Shown: piece after piece, positions 32,503-41,690 of the stretch | How the letters are laid out: each line of letters begins with the position of its first letter | How positions within the stretch are numbered: the first letter of the stretch is position 1 | Assembly: GCF_012275375.1 (NCBI RefSeq) | Contig: NZ_JAAZQJ010000013.1 | Span: forward strand, 1 to 64,000 | Direction: 5' to 3' | DNA from: Dyella sp. SG609 | GTDB taxonomy: Bacteria; Pseudomonadota; Gammaproteobacteria; Xanthomonadales; Rhodanobacteraceae | DNA length: 64,000 nucleotides | Made by a program: the position numbers and the translations under genes | The notes under the pieces: model-generated | The model's database searches: none | Told to the model about the DNA's origin: nothing | Seen by the model: the letters and a program-made list of their open reading frames with translations, nothing else

Positions 32503-34355
32503 GATGAGAGCACTCTCTTGACGTTGGATGCGATGATGTCGACGCCGCGCCGCGTCAGCAGCGATTCGGCGTGGAACTGGATGGAAGCGAAGCGGTCGCC
32601 GCGCAGCGCGTGCACTTCGTTCGAGGCCAGGTCGCGGCTTACTTCCACATTGCCGGCGCCCTGCACGTTGATCGCGCTCGCCTCGCACTTGGCGACGAAC
32701 GAGTTGTAGAAGCCTACCCACTCGCGGCTGCCGAACAGGTCGATCTCCTTCTGCACGCCCTGGTTCGGCTCCGCGCGCGGCACCAGGTCCAGGCCCAGCT
32801 CCAGGCACAGGATCTGATGGCTGAGGCAGACGGCCAGGAAGGCCTTGCGGCGCGCCAGCAGCTCGCCCATCGCGTGGCGCAGGCTCGCCACGCGGCGGTC
32901 GCGCACGTCGCGCGGATCGCCGGGCCCCGGCCCCAGCACCGCCACGTCGCAATCGCTGTCGAACAGATCCGGATCGGTGCAGCTCTTGATGGTCACTTCC
33001 AGGCCGATCGCTTCCAGCTGCTGGGCCAGCATGGCGGTGAAGGCATCTTCGGCGTCGATGATCAGCGCGCGGCGTCCACGCAGCGACGGGTCGACGCAGA
33101 TGCGCTGGCTGCTGTCGGTCAGCCAGAAGTTGGCGACCGCGCCGTTGCGCTTGCCGAGCGCGGCCTGCACCGCCGGCACACCGGCAAAGCTGCGCGTCGC
33201 CTGCACGCCCAGCGCGGCGAGCAGCGCTTTCGCCTTGGCACGCGTCTCCTCGGCCTCGGCGTGCGGCTGCGAGTGGCGGACAATGGTGGAGCCGACGCCG
33301 ATCTTCATCGAACCGTCGGCGGCGATCTCCGCGGTGCGGATCAGGATCGCCGAATCGAGCCGTTCTCCGCCCGCGGCATCGTTGCCGATCAGGGCGATCA
33401 CGCCGGCATAGAAGCCGCGCCCCTCGCGTTCCTGCCGCGCGATCACCCGGCAGGCGTTCTCGATCGGGCTGCCCGTCACCGTCGGCGCAAACAGCGTCTG
33501 CCGCAGCACGATGCGCGCCTCGGCCTGCGTGCGGCCTTCGATGTAGTACTCGGTATGCGCCAGGCGCGACATCTCTTTCAGGTACGGTCCGCGCACGGTG
33601 CCCCCGGCCGGACAGAAGTGCGCCATCATCTTCAGCTCTTCGTCGACCACCATGTAGAGCTCGTCGACTTCCTTCTCGTTGGTTAGGAAATCGAGCACGC
33701 CGTCCAGCGTCGGCCCGGTCGACGGATACCGGTAGGTGCCGCTGATCGGGTTCATGACGGCGACGCCATCCTCGACGCTCACATGCCGCTCCGGGCTGGC
33801 GCCGATAAACGTGCGGCCGCCGACGTGCACCAGGAAGGTCCAGTAGGCGCCGGATTCCTGCACGGCCAGCCGGCGGAACCCCGCCAGCGCGGTAGCCAGT
33901 GAATAGCCGTGCAGCTTGGCCCGGTAGGTGCGCTTCAGGACGAAGTTCGCCCCTTCGCCATGCCCGATCTCGTCGTGGATCACCCGGCGCACCGCTTCCT
34001 CGTAGGCCTCGTCCTCCATGTCGAACGCACCTTCGGAAAGGTGCAGCGCCACCTCGGGGAAGACTTCGAGCACTTCGTCCAGCGGATACACCTCGCGCTC
34101 GCGGATCTGGATCGCGCACAGCCGCTCGCCGTCGTCGATGCAGGCAAAGCCGCGCTCGCGCAGCTGGGCGTAGGGAATCAGCACCAGCACGCCGTCCTTG
34201 GACTCGCCCGTCTCCGGCAGGTCGACGAAGGATTCGCAGGTCCGCGCGTGCCCCGCGTAGACCTCGAGCAGGCGCGGACCGGTGCCGCTCTCGCGCACGA
34301 TCAGCGCGAACGCGTCCTTCAGGCTGCCGCTGACAATCCGTTCGAGCAGGCTCAT
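32499..34355 (-). CDS. phzE: PhzE, ADIC synthase
   Basis: 618 residues. The N-terminal anthranilate-synthase-like domain (MNPISGTYRYPSTG, ELKMMAHFCPAGGTVRGPYL, SPIENACRVI) is fused to a class I glutamine amidotransferase with the nucleophile Cys in LAVCLSHQIL. It converts chorismate and glutamine to 2-amino-2-desoxyisochorismate. It overlaps phzD upstream and the small gene downstream by 4 bp each. Confidence 0.95.
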   Translation of the reverse strand: MSLLERIVSGSLKDAFALIVRESGTGPRLLEVYAGHARTCESFVDLPETGESKDGVLVLIPYAQLRERGFACIDDGERLCAIQIREREVYPLDEVLEVFPEVALHLSEGAFDMEDEAYEEAVRRVIHDEIGHGEGANFVLKRTYRAKLHGYSLATALAGFRRLAVQESGAYWTFLVHVGGRTFIGASPERHVSVEDGVAVMNPISGTYRYPSTGPTLDGVLDFLTNEKEVDELYMVVDEELKMMAHFCPAGGTVRGPYLKEMSRLAHTEYYIEGRTQAEARIVLRQTLFAPTVTGSPIENACRVIARQEREGRGFYAGVIALIGNDAAGGERLDSAILIRTAEIAADGSMKIGVGSTIVRHSQPHAEAEETRAKAKALLAALGVQATRSFAGVPAVQAALGKRNGAVANFWLTDSSQRICVDPSLRGRRALIIDAEDAFTAMLAQQLEAIGLEVTIKSCTDPDLFDSDCDVAVLGPGPGDPRDVRDRRVASLRHAMGELLARRKAFLAVCLSHQILCLELGLDLVPRAEPNQGVQKEIDLFGSREWVGFYNSFVAKCEASAINVQGAGNVEVSRDLASNEVHALRGDRFASIQFHAESLLTRRGVDIIASNVKRVLSS

Positions 34356-34978
34356 TGCACGACCTCCCCGGTGGTGAGGACGACGGCGCAGCAGCGCGCC
34401 GCATGCTCCAGCGCCATCAGATGGCGTTCCAGCGAGAAGTCGGCGGTGGCGTCGGCCACGACGAAGGTTTCGATGTCGTGCGAGAACGACTCCAGCGCCG
34501 TGGTGAGGATGCCGATGTGCGCATACACGCCGCCGATGATCAGCTGGTCGCGCCCATGCACGCGCATGCGCGCCTGCAGGTCGGATTTCCAGAACGCGCT
34601 GTAGCGCCACTTCTTGAACACCCAGTCGCGGTCTTCCGGCGCCAGCTCGTCGATCACGGCGCGATCCTCCGGCGCCACCTGCATGCCGTCGCCCCAGAAG
34701 TCGCGCAGCAGGCCGCGCTCATCGCGACTCATGCCGCCCGGCTGCGCCGTATAGGCCACCTGCATGTCGTGGTCCAGCGCGAAATCGCGGATGGCGCGGA
34801 TGTTGCGGATCAACGGCACATCCAGGCCGGCCTGGCGCAGCGGGCGCAGAAAGTAGCGCTGCATATCGTGGATCAGGAATACCGCGCGGGACGGATCGAT
34901 GGTCCAGCGCGGGATATTCCGCGGCAGTTGCCCGGACACGGGCAGGGTGTAAGCGCTGATCGCGGGAATCCCGGTCAT
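34352..34978 (-). CDS. phzD: PhzD, isochorismatase
   Basis: 208 residues. Typical PhzD features: FLIHDMQRYFLRPL, AYTAQPGGM, WVFKKWRYSAFWKSDLQ and GGVYAHIGILTTALESFS. It hydrolyses ADIC to DHHA and pyruvate. Its stop overlaps the phzE start (ATGA). Confidence 0.95.
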   Translation of the reverse strand: MTGIPAISAYTLPVSGQLPRNIPRWTIDPSRAVFLIHDMQRYFLRPLRQAGLDVPLIRNIRAIRDFALDHDMQVAYTAQPGGMSRDERGLLRDFWGDGMQVAPEDRAVIDELAPEDRDWVFKKWRYSAFWKSDLQARMRVHGRDQLIIGGVYAHIGILTTALESFSHDIETFVVADATADFSLERHLMALEHAARCCAVVLTTGEVVQ

Positions 34979-35031
34979 GGCGTCTGCAAACCTCTTGATG
35001 TCGATAAGGCGCGAGTCGAAAGAAGCGCGGG

Positions 35032-36450
35032 TCAGATAACGGCGACAGGCCGGGGGCCGGTGGCGGTGCGTTCGACGGCCTTGGGACCGGAGCGCTCCGC
35101 CTTGGTGATCAGCATGGCCAGCTCCATCGCCTGCTCGTAGTTGAGGCGCGGGTCCACCGCCGACTTGTAGGCGCGCGGCAGATCCTGCTCGGTCAGGCTG
35201 CGGGCGCCGCCCAGGCATTCGGTCACGTCCTCGCCGGTCATTTCCAGATGCACGCCGCCCAGGCGGGTGCCTTCGGCCGCGTGGATCTGGAAAGCGGTTT
35301 CCAGTTCGTAGCGGATATTGTCGAAATGCCGCGTCTTGATGCCGGTGGGCGTGGTTTCGGTATTGCCGTGCATCGGGTCGGCGACCCACAGCACGTGGCG
35401 CCCCGCGCGGCGCACCGCTGCGAGCAGCGGCGGCAAGGCTTCGGCGATGTGCTTGCGGCCCATGCGGGTGATCAGCGTCAGGCGGCCCGGCTCTTCGTGC
35501 GGGTTGAGCACTTCGATCAGCTGCAGCAGATCGTTGGGCTTGGTCGAAGGCCCGACCTTCAGGGCCACCGGATTCTGCAGGCCGCGGAAGTACTCGACGT
35601 GCGCGCCGTCGATAGCGCTGGTGCGCATGCCGATCCACGGCAGGTGCGTGGACAGATTGAACCAGCCGCGGCGATGCGGCACGCGGCGCGTCACCGCTTC
35701 CTCGAACGGAAGCAGCAGCGCTTCGTGCGAGGTGTAGAAACCTGCGCTGACGCGCTCGGTGCCCATCTGCCCGCCCAGCGCATGCAGGAAGCGCCAGGAA
35801 TTGGCGATTTCCTCGACGGCCGTGCGGTATTCCAGCGCACGCGGCGACTGGTCGATCCAGTCCAGCTGCCAGTACTCCGGATGGCGCAGGTCGCCGAAGC
35901 CGCCTTCGAACAGCGCACGCGTGAAGTTCAGCGTCAGCGCGGAGAAGGCATAGGCCTGGAACATGCGCTCCGGATCCGGCTGCCTGGCGAACGCATCGAA
36001 TTCCGGCGCATTGACGATATCGCCGCGGAACACCGGCAAGGTTTCGCCGCCGATGGTTTCCTGGTCGCTCGAACGCGGCTTGGCGTACTGCCCCGCGAAA
36101 CGGCCGACGCGGATCACCGGCTGCTTGAGTCCATGCCCCAGGATCAGGCTCATCTGGAACAGCACTTTCAGGCGATTGACGATGGTGTCGGCATCGCAAT
36201 CGCCGAAGCTCTCCGCGCAATCGCCGCCGTGCAGCAGAAAGCGGCGGCCTTCCTGCGCGTCGGCCAGCGCGCGCTTCAGTTCCTGGATCTCGCCCGACGT
36301 CACCAGCGGCGGCAGCTTGCCGATGCGCCGCACGACCGTATCGAGCCTGGCGCCGTCCTCGTACGTAGGCTGGTGCAGCGCCGGGCGTGCGCGCCAGGAC
36401 GACGGATGCCAGCCGCCGTTCTCCCGCGTGTGGCTGTGTTGACTGCTCAT
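35032..36450 (-). CDS. phzC: PhzC, class II DAHP synthase
   Basis: 472 residues from ATG 36448-36450, preceded by CGGAGGT; an earlier ATG at 36477 is less likely because this site lies between them. Class II signatures: FLLHGGDCAESFGDCDADTI, KPRSSDQETIGG, LWVADPMHGNT and the metal site HLEMTGEDVTEC. It diverts carbon into the shikimate pathway for phenazine production. First gene of the leftward operon, 53 bp from phzD. Confidence 0.93.
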   Translation of the reverse strand: MSSQHSHTRENGGWHPSSWRARPALHQPTYEDGARLDTVVRRIGKLPPLVTSGEIQELKRALADAQEGRRFLLHGGDCAESFGDCDADTIVNRLKVLFQMSLILGHGLKQPVIRVGRFAGQYAKPRSSDQETIGGETLPVFRGDIVNAPEFDAFARQPDPERMFQAYAFSALTLNFTRALFEGGFGDLRHPEYWQLDWIDQSPRALEYRTAVEEIANSWRFLHALGGQMGTERVSAGFYTSHEALLLPFEEAVTRRVPHRRGWFNLSTHLPWIGMRTSAIDGAHVEYFRGLQNPVALKVGPSTKPNDLLQLIEVLNPHEEPGRLTLITRMGRKHIAEALPPLLAAVRRAGRHVLWVADPMHGNTETTPTGIKTRHFDNIRYELETAFQIHAAEGTRLGGVHLEMTGEDVTECLGGARSLTEQDLPRAYKSAVDPRLNYEQAMELAMLITKAERSGPKAVERTATGPRPVAVI

Positions 36451-36672
36451 CTCACCGACCTCCGTGTGCGACGACATGGATACGCCGGCCCTGACCGGCG
36501 GTACGCGATGCAGCGCCGATTTGCATCGGCGGATCGGCAAGCTAACAAAACGCATCGGGGCAAAGAACCGTAGAAAACCCGGTAAGCGTCGCCGGTGCAT
36601 GTGCATTACGTTGCGCACGCCAGCTACCGCGACTGGCCTACGCCATCGCCCAACCAACCCGAGGAGCGCCAC
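36451..36672. promoter_or_regulatory. Divergent phz promoter with two inverted repeats
   Basis: The 222 bp between phzC and the methyltransferase gene drive both arms of the cluster. Two palindromes stand out: CGCCGG-CCCTGA-CCGGCG (36483-36500) and CGCCGAT-TTGC-ATCGGCG (36514-36531). They are candidate binding sites for the LuxR-type regulator at 42.3 kb or another factor. No -35/-10 pair was certain. Confidence 0.55.
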
Positions 36673-37719
36673 ATGTCAACGCAAGCCGAAGCCGTGCGCG
36701 AGACGCACGCCGCCGCCGACGTACCGCCGCATTACCAGCTGCTGCAGATGATCACCGGTTACTGGATGACGCAGTCGATCTATGTCGCCGCCAAGCTCGG
36801 CATCGCGGATCTCGTCGCCGACGGCCCGCGCCAGGTGGACGATCTTGCGCGCGCCTGCGGCGCCCAGGCGGACCTGCTCAACCGCGTGCTGCGCGCGCTC
36901 AGCAGCGTCGGCATCTTCACCGCGCACGGCAAGGACAGCTACGGCCTGACGCCGCTGGCCAACCTGCTGCGTTCGGACCTGCCCAACACCATGCGGCCGC
37001 AGGCCATCATGCATGGCGAGGAGCAGTACCGCGCCTGGTCGCACGTGCTGCAGAACGTCAAGACCGGCGAGATCGCGTTCGAAAAGGAATACGACAAGAC
37101 CTACTTCGGCTATCTCGCCGAGCATCCGGAATCCGACCGCGTATTCAACGAAGCCCAGGCCGGCTACACCAAGGAAGTGGCGGGCGCGGTGGTGGATGCC
37201 TACGACTTCACGCCGTTCGCCACGGTGGTCGACGTCGGCGCCGGCTACGGCCCCATGCTGCTGAAGCTGCTCGGCCGCTATCCGCATCTGCGCGGCATTC
37301 TGTTCGATCAGCCGCACGTCGCCGACGCCGCGCTGGCACGCATCCAGGCCGCGGGACTCACCGGCCGATGCCTGGCCGAAGGCGGCGATTTCTTCGCCGC
37401 GGTGCCGCCGGGCGGCGATGCCTACATCCTGTCGCTGCTGCTGCACGACTGGGACGAGGAGCGCAGCATCGCCATCCTCAAGAACATCCGCCGCGCCATG
37501 GCGCCGAACGGCCGCCTGCTGGTGGTGGAGCTGGTGCTGCCGGAAGGGCAGACGCCGTTCTTCGGCAAGTGGCTGGACCTGCATATGGCGGTACTGCTCG
37601 GCGCGCGCGAGCGCACGGCCAACGAGTTCCGCGATCTGTTCGCGGCGTCGGGTTTCAAGCTGCAGCGGATCATCCCCACGTCCACCGGCATGAGCATCGT
37701 CGAGGCGGTACCGGTCTGA
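36673..37719 (+). CDS. SAM-dependent O-methyltransferase, PhzM/LaPhzM-like
   Basis: 348 residues; GAGGAG precedes the ATG. N-terminal dimerisation helices (YWMTQSIYVAAKLGIADLV), SAM site VVDVGAGYG (from 186) and a catalytic His in LLLHDWDEE (His258) mark the plant-type O-methyltransferase fold of PhzM relatives. In this cluster, with an N-oxygenase present, O-methylation of a phenazine N-oxide or phenol is the best guess (as for Lysobacter LaPhzM, from memory). First gene of the rightward arm. Confidence 0.8.
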   Translation: MSTQAEAVRETHAAADVPPHYQLLQMITGYWMTQSIYVAAKLGIADLVADGPRQVDDLARACGAQADLLNRVLRALSSVGIFTAHGKDSYGLTPLANLLRSDLPNTMRPQAIMHGEEQYRAWSHVLQNVKTGEIAFEKEYDKTYFGYLAEHPESDRVFNEAQAGYTKEVAGAVVDAYDFTPFATVVDVGAGYGPMLLKLLGRYPHLRGILFDQPHVADAALARIQAAGLTGRCLAEGGDFFAAVPPGGDAYILSLLLHDWDEERSIAILKNIRRAMAPNGRLLVVELVLPEGQTPFFGKWLDLHMAVLLGARERTANEFRDLFAASGFKLQRIIPTSTGMSIVEAVPV

Positions 37720-37921
37720 AGACACGCAGCGATGTGGACATGCCGTGAACTTCGCCGGTGCCGATCGCACTCGGCGAACGCAGCCAGACGAGTCCGTAGA
37801 AATTACCGATGTGCTGCGCCGTTCCGCTCGCTACCGTCGAATACGCCCCGGCACCGAGCAGCGTGCCGGGTGTCTACCGAGCCATCGACTGGCCATACCC
37901 CCGTACGTCAAGGAATTCATC

Positions 37922-38251
37922 ATGACCAAGAAGCAAGCCGTTATCCGCGCCGACGAGACCGTCACCTTCATCAGCGTCTTCGACGTGGAGCCGGAGAAGC
38001 AGCAGCAACTGATCGACGTGCTCAACGAAGGCGCCGAGAAGGTGATCAGCAAGCGCCCGGGCTTTATCTCCGCCAGCGTGTTGGCCAGCAAGGACGGCAC
38101 CCGCGTCGTCAACTACGCGCAGTGGAAGTCGCTGGACGACGTCAAGGCCACCCGCGAAGACCCCAACGCCGCGCCGTTCGCCAAGCGCATGGCGGAACTG
38201 GCCAAGGCCACGCCGAACGTGTTCACCGTGTCGTCGGTGCATACGGCCTGA
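37922..38251 (+). CDS. ABM-superfamily monooxygenase-like protein
   Basis: 109 residues from ATG 37922 with AAGGA upstream. The pattern ETVTFISVFDVEPEKQQQLI, KRPGFISASV and VNYAQWKSLDDV is that of antibiotic-biosynthesis monooxygenases, cofactor-free dimeric barrels that act on phenolic/quinoid rings. It sits between the methyltransferase (201 bp) and PhzS-like gene (66 bp). Possible roles are tailoring or self-protection. Confidence 0.75.
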   Translation: MTKKQAVIRADETVTFISVFDVEPEKQQQLIDVLNEGAEKVISKRPGFISASVLASKDGTRVVNYAQWKSLDDVKATREDPNAAPFAKRMAELAKATPNVFTVSSVHTA

Positions 38252-38317
38252 TCGCGCCGGAACCGGGCGCCGCTCGGCGCCCGGTTCCAACCGCTGCCTG
38301 CCCTGGGAGGGGATTGC

Positions 38318-39544
38318 ATGAAGTCGTCCGCGCAACAGCCGCGCATTCTTATCGCCGGAGCAGGGATCGGCGGCCTTGCCTGCGCCCTCGCCCTGCATGC
38401 GGCGGGCTTCCGCGACGTGATCCTGCTGGAATCGGCACCGACCATCGAGCGCGTCGGGGTGGGCATCAATGTGCAACCCGCGGCGGTGGCGGAGCTGAGC
38501 CTGGTGGGACTGGGCGACGAGTTCGAGCGCAGCGGCATCCGCACGCGCGCCATCGCCTACCTCGACGAGTTCGGCCGGCAGCACCGCAGCGAGCCGCGCG
38601 GCACGGCGGCGGGGCATCGCTTTCCGCAGTACTCGCTGCATCGCGGCGATCTTCAAGCCATGCTGCTGTATGCGGTGCGCGACCGGCTCGGGCCGGAAAG
38701 CGTGATCGGCAGCGCCCGGGTGGTCGCCTTCTACGAATCGGACAACACGGTCACAGTGCGGCTGGCGTCCGGTGCGGCGCTGGGCGTCGACGAGATTTCC
38801 GGCGACTTGCTGATCGGCGCGGACGGCATTCATTCCAATGTGCGGCGCCAGCTGCATCCTGAGGCGATGGCCGTGCGTTCCGGCGGGCTGCAGATGTTCC
38901 GCGGCGTGACCGAGCTGCCGTCGTTCTTCGATGGCGAGACCATGATCGTCGCCAACGACAGCAGCAAGCGGCGCCTGATCGCCTACCCCATTTCCGCGCG
39001 GCATGCGCAGCAGGGCCGGGCGCAGGTCAACTGGGTCTGCATGATTCCCGACGAACTGCTGCCGTCGAGCTCGGATGTGTGGTCGCGCGAACGCATGTCG
39101 GCGCAGGACGTGCTTCCCCATTACGCCGGCTGGACCATGGAGACGTTCGACCTGCAGGCGATGCTGGCCGGCAGCGACTCCGTGCTGCGGCAGGCCATGG
39201 TCGACCGGCCGCCGCTGCCGTGGTGGGGCAAGGGCCGCGTGACCTTGCTGGGCGACTCGGCGCATCTGATGTATCCGGTCGGCGCGCATGGCGGTTCGCA
39301 GGCCATCGTCGATGGCTTCGAACTGGCCGACACGCTGGCCGCCAGCACCGACCTGGTGCAAGGCCTGCGCGACTACGAGATCCGCCGGCAGGCACCGACC
39401 AGCAGCATCGCCCAGGCCAACCGCGACCGCGATGCGGCGGAGCGCTCGCTGGCCGCGGCGGCGGGCGCCGACAAGGCCGCCGAGATCGACCGCATCACCC
39501 GCACTTACAACGCCGTTGCCGAGCGCTCCCCGCGCAACGGCTAG
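38318..39544 (+). CDS. phzS: PhzS-like FAD monooxygenase
   Basis: 408 residues. Follows PhzS: ILIAGAGIGGLACALALHA, VGVGINVQPAA, FPQYSLHRGDLQAMLL, VGADGIHS-type LIGADGIHSNVRRQLHP, ETMIVANDSSKRRLIAYP and LLGDSAHLMYPVGAHGGSQ. PhzS oxidatively decarboxylates phenazine carboxylates to hydroxyphenazines. It is 56 bp from the N-oxygenase candidate, in the same direction, with GGGAGGGG upstream. Confidence 0.88.
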   Translation: MKSSAQQPRILIAGAGIGGLACALALHAAGFRDVILLESAPTIERVGVGINVQPAAVAELSLVGLGDEFERSGIRTRAIAYLDEFGRQHRSEPRGTAAGHRFPQYSLHRGDLQAMLLYAVRDRLGPESVIGSARVVAFYESDNTVTVRLASGAALGVDEISGDLLIGADGIHSNVRRQLHPEAMAVRSGGLQMFRGVTELPSFFDGETMIVANDSSKRRLIAYPISARHAQQGRAQVNWVCMIPDELLPSSSDVWSRERMSAQDVLPHYAGWTMETFDLQAMLAGSDSVLRQAMVDRPPLPWWGKGRVTLLGDSAHLMYPVGAHGGSQAIVDGFELADTLAASTDLVQGLRDYEIRRQAPTSSIAQANRDRDAAERSLAAAAGADKAAEIDRITRTYNAVAERSPRNG

Positions 39545-39600
39545 GCCAAGCTTTTCCGTGCCGTACGCAGGACCCAAGCCATTCTCAAGGAGGTTATGTC

Positions 39601-41265
39601 GTGGACATCGATCGGAAACCCGCAATTGACGCCATCGTGATCGGCACCGGCATTGCCGGCATCTATGCGCTGCACAAGCTGGGCAATGAGCTGAAGCTCA
39701 AGGTGCGCGGCTTCGAGAAGGGCGCCGGCGTGGGAGGCACCTGGTTCTGGAACCGGTACCCGGGTGCGCGTTCGGATACCGAGAGCTTCGTCTACCGGTA
39801 TTCCTTCGACCAGGAAACCTACGATGGCTGGAACTGGACGCAGAAGTACGCGTCGCAGGGGCAGATGCTGGCCTATTTGAATGCCGTGGTGGATCGGCAT
39901 GGCCTGCGCCCGCTGATCCGCTTCAACACCCGCGTGGTAGCGGCGACCTTCGACGAGGCACGCGGCGTCTGGGCCGTGGAGACCAGCGACGGCGAGGTGG
40001 TGGAGGCGCGCTACCTGGTCACCTCCGTGGGCGTGCTGTCGAAGCTCAACAAGCCGAATCTCCCCGGCCTCGATCGTTTCGAGGGACGCCAGGTGCATAC
40101 GGGTGCGTGGCCGGACGACCTGTCGCTGGAAGGCAAGAAGGTGGGCGTGATCGGCACCGGCTCGACCGGCGTGCAGTTCATTCCCGCGGCAGCGGCGGTG
40201 GCCGGGCACCTGACGGTGTTCCAGCGCTCGGCGCAGTACTGCGTGCCGGCCGGCAACGACCAGCTGTCGCCCGACTTCATCCGCGAGTACCGCGCCAACT
40301 TCGGCGGCTACTGGGACCAGCTGCGCCAGACCCGCATCGCCTGCGGCTTTGCCGAAGCCGGCGTGGCGGCCATGTCGGTGTCCGCCGAGGAGCGCACCCG
40401 CGTATTCCAGGAGCACTGGGATGCCGGCAACGGCTTCCGCTTCATGTTCGGCACGTTCTGCGATATCGCGATCGATCCGGCGGCCAACGAGGCGGCCTGC
40501 GATTTCATCCGCGAGAAGATCGCCACCATCGTCACCGACCCGGCCACGGCCGCGAAGCTCTCGCCGCGGGAACCCTACGCCAAGCGCCCCGTCTGCGCCG
40601 ACGGCTACTACGAGACCTACAACCGGCCGAACGTCGAGCTGGTCGATCTGAAGGCGAACCCGATCGCCGAGGTCAACAAGCGCGGCGTCCGCACCGCGGA
40701 CGGCAAGCAGCACGACCTCGACGTGCTGGTCTATGCCACGGGCTTCGAATGCGTGGAAGGCAGCTATCGCGAAATGCGCATCGCCGGCCGCGACGGCAAG
40801 CTGCTGGTCGACCACTGGGGCGACCGGCCCTGCAGCTATCTCGGCATCAGCGTGCACGGCTTTCCCAACCTCTTCATGGTGCTGGGGCCGAACAGCGTAT
40901 TCAGCAACCTGGCGCCGGCGATCGAGACCCAGGTGGACTGGATCGCCCATCTGGTGGGCCGCGCCGAGCAGCTGGGCCAGCTCACGGTCGACACCGATGC
41001 GACGGCCGAGGACGAGTGGACGGTGCAGTGCGAACACATGGCCGCATACACGCTGTTCCCGCAAGTGAAGTCGTGGATCTTCGGCGCAAATATCGAGGGC
41101 CGGCCGAACCGGGTGCTGTTCTTCTTCGGCGGGCTGGCGGCTTATCGTGAAAAGCTGGCCGAGATCGTGTCGAGCGGCTACGCGGGATACAGCTTTGCGC
41201 CGGCGGCTTTTCATACGCCGTTGCGGGCGCCTTCGAGCGATAGTGTGGCGACGCCGATTGCCTGA
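39601..41265 (+). CDS. Baeyer-Villiger-type flavin monooxygenase, phenazine N-oxygenase candidate
   Basis: 554 residues from a GTG at 39601 with AAGGAGG 7 nt upstream. FAD site GTGIAG near residue 15, the BVMO fingerprint FEGRQVHTGAWP (160-171) and NADPH site GTGSTG (from 185) identify a class B flavoprotein. In phenazine clusters, such enzymes (NaphzNO1, LaPhzNO1) catalyse aromatic N-oxidation; this is my recollection of the literature. The context next to PhzS-like and methyltransferase genes supports the same role here. Confidence 0.85.
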   Translation: MDIDRKPAIDAIVIGTGIAGIYALHKLGNELKLKVRGFEKGAGVGGTWFWNRYPGARSDTESFVYRYSFDQETYDGWNWTQKYASQGQMLAYLNAVVDRHGLRPLIRFNTRVVAATFDEARGVWAVETSDGEVVEARYLVTSVGVLSKLNKPNLPGLDRFEGRQVHTGAWPDDLSLEGKKVGVIGTGSTGVQFIPAAAAVAGHLTVFQRSAQYCVPAGNDQLSPDFIREYRANFGGYWDQLRQTRIACGFAEAGVAAMSVSAEERTRVFQEHWDAGNGFRFMFGTFCDIAIDPAANEAACDFIREKIATIVTDPATAAKLSPREPYAKRPVCADGYYETYNRPNVELVDLKANPIAEVNKRGVRTADGKQHDLDVLVYATGFECVEGSYREMRIAGRDGKLLVDHWGDRPCSYLGISVHGFPNLFMVLGPNSVFSNLAPAIETQVDWIAHLVGRAEQLGQLTVDTDATAEDEWTVQCEHMAAYTLFPQVKSWIFGANIEGRPNRVLFFFGGLAAYREKLAEIVSSGYAGYSFAPAAFHTPLRAPSSDSVATPIA

Positions 41266-41374
41266 GGGCGTGGCGGTTTCATGGCAGTCCAGTTGGGGGC
41301 TGCGAGTAGGACGGCTATCGCGATCGGCCATCGCGGTAGCTGTTTTTTTGCGCACATCACCGTTGCGCTCCGGC

Positions 41375-41405
41375 CGTACCCTCACCCCTCTCCCAGCGGG
41401 AGAGC
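41375..41405. repeat. REP-like half element
   Basis: CCGTACCCTCACCCCTCTCC followed by CAGCGGGAGAG repeats the core of the 324/22736 family, without its flanking part. Confidence 0.6.
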
Positions 41406-41598
41406 AACGGTCTTGCCTCGCCGTCTCATTTTCCATCCCGGCGTAGGCCGGACGAGCGCGTAGCGCGAAGAACGCCCGCAGGGCGGCCCCGAAGGGGTGA
41501 GCGAAGCGAATCATCCAGTGACTGTCTCGCTCGGTTGTTGCGTTGCTGGTTGAGTGTCTCGCCGTTGGCGAGGGTTTCGTGCCGCTGCCGCGGCCCGA

Positions 41599-41632
41599 CT
41601 TACTTTCTCTTGCGTGCCCAAGAGAAAGTAAG
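41599..41632. repeat. Perfect 14-bp-arm palindromic repeat
   Basis: CTTACTTTCTCTTG-CGTGCC-CAAGAGAAAGTAAG. This sequence resembles a common dispersed palindrome of Xanthomonas-group genomes (from memory). It would give a strong hairpin, and may terminate transcription from the phz tailoring genes. Confidence 0.7.
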
Positions 41633-41651
41633 CAAAGAGAAGGGCACCCTG

Positions 41652-41690
41652 CTTGGCGCCCTCAGCAGCAAAGCTGCTGAGGGCGCCAAG
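41652..41690. repeat. Perfect 18-bp-arm palindrome
   Basis: Arms 41652-41669 and 41673-41690 (CTTGGCGCCCTCAGCAGC and complement) with the three-base loop AAA. Together with the previous palindrome it forms a double hairpin 20 bp apart. Possibly one composite mobile repeat. Confidence 0.75.
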
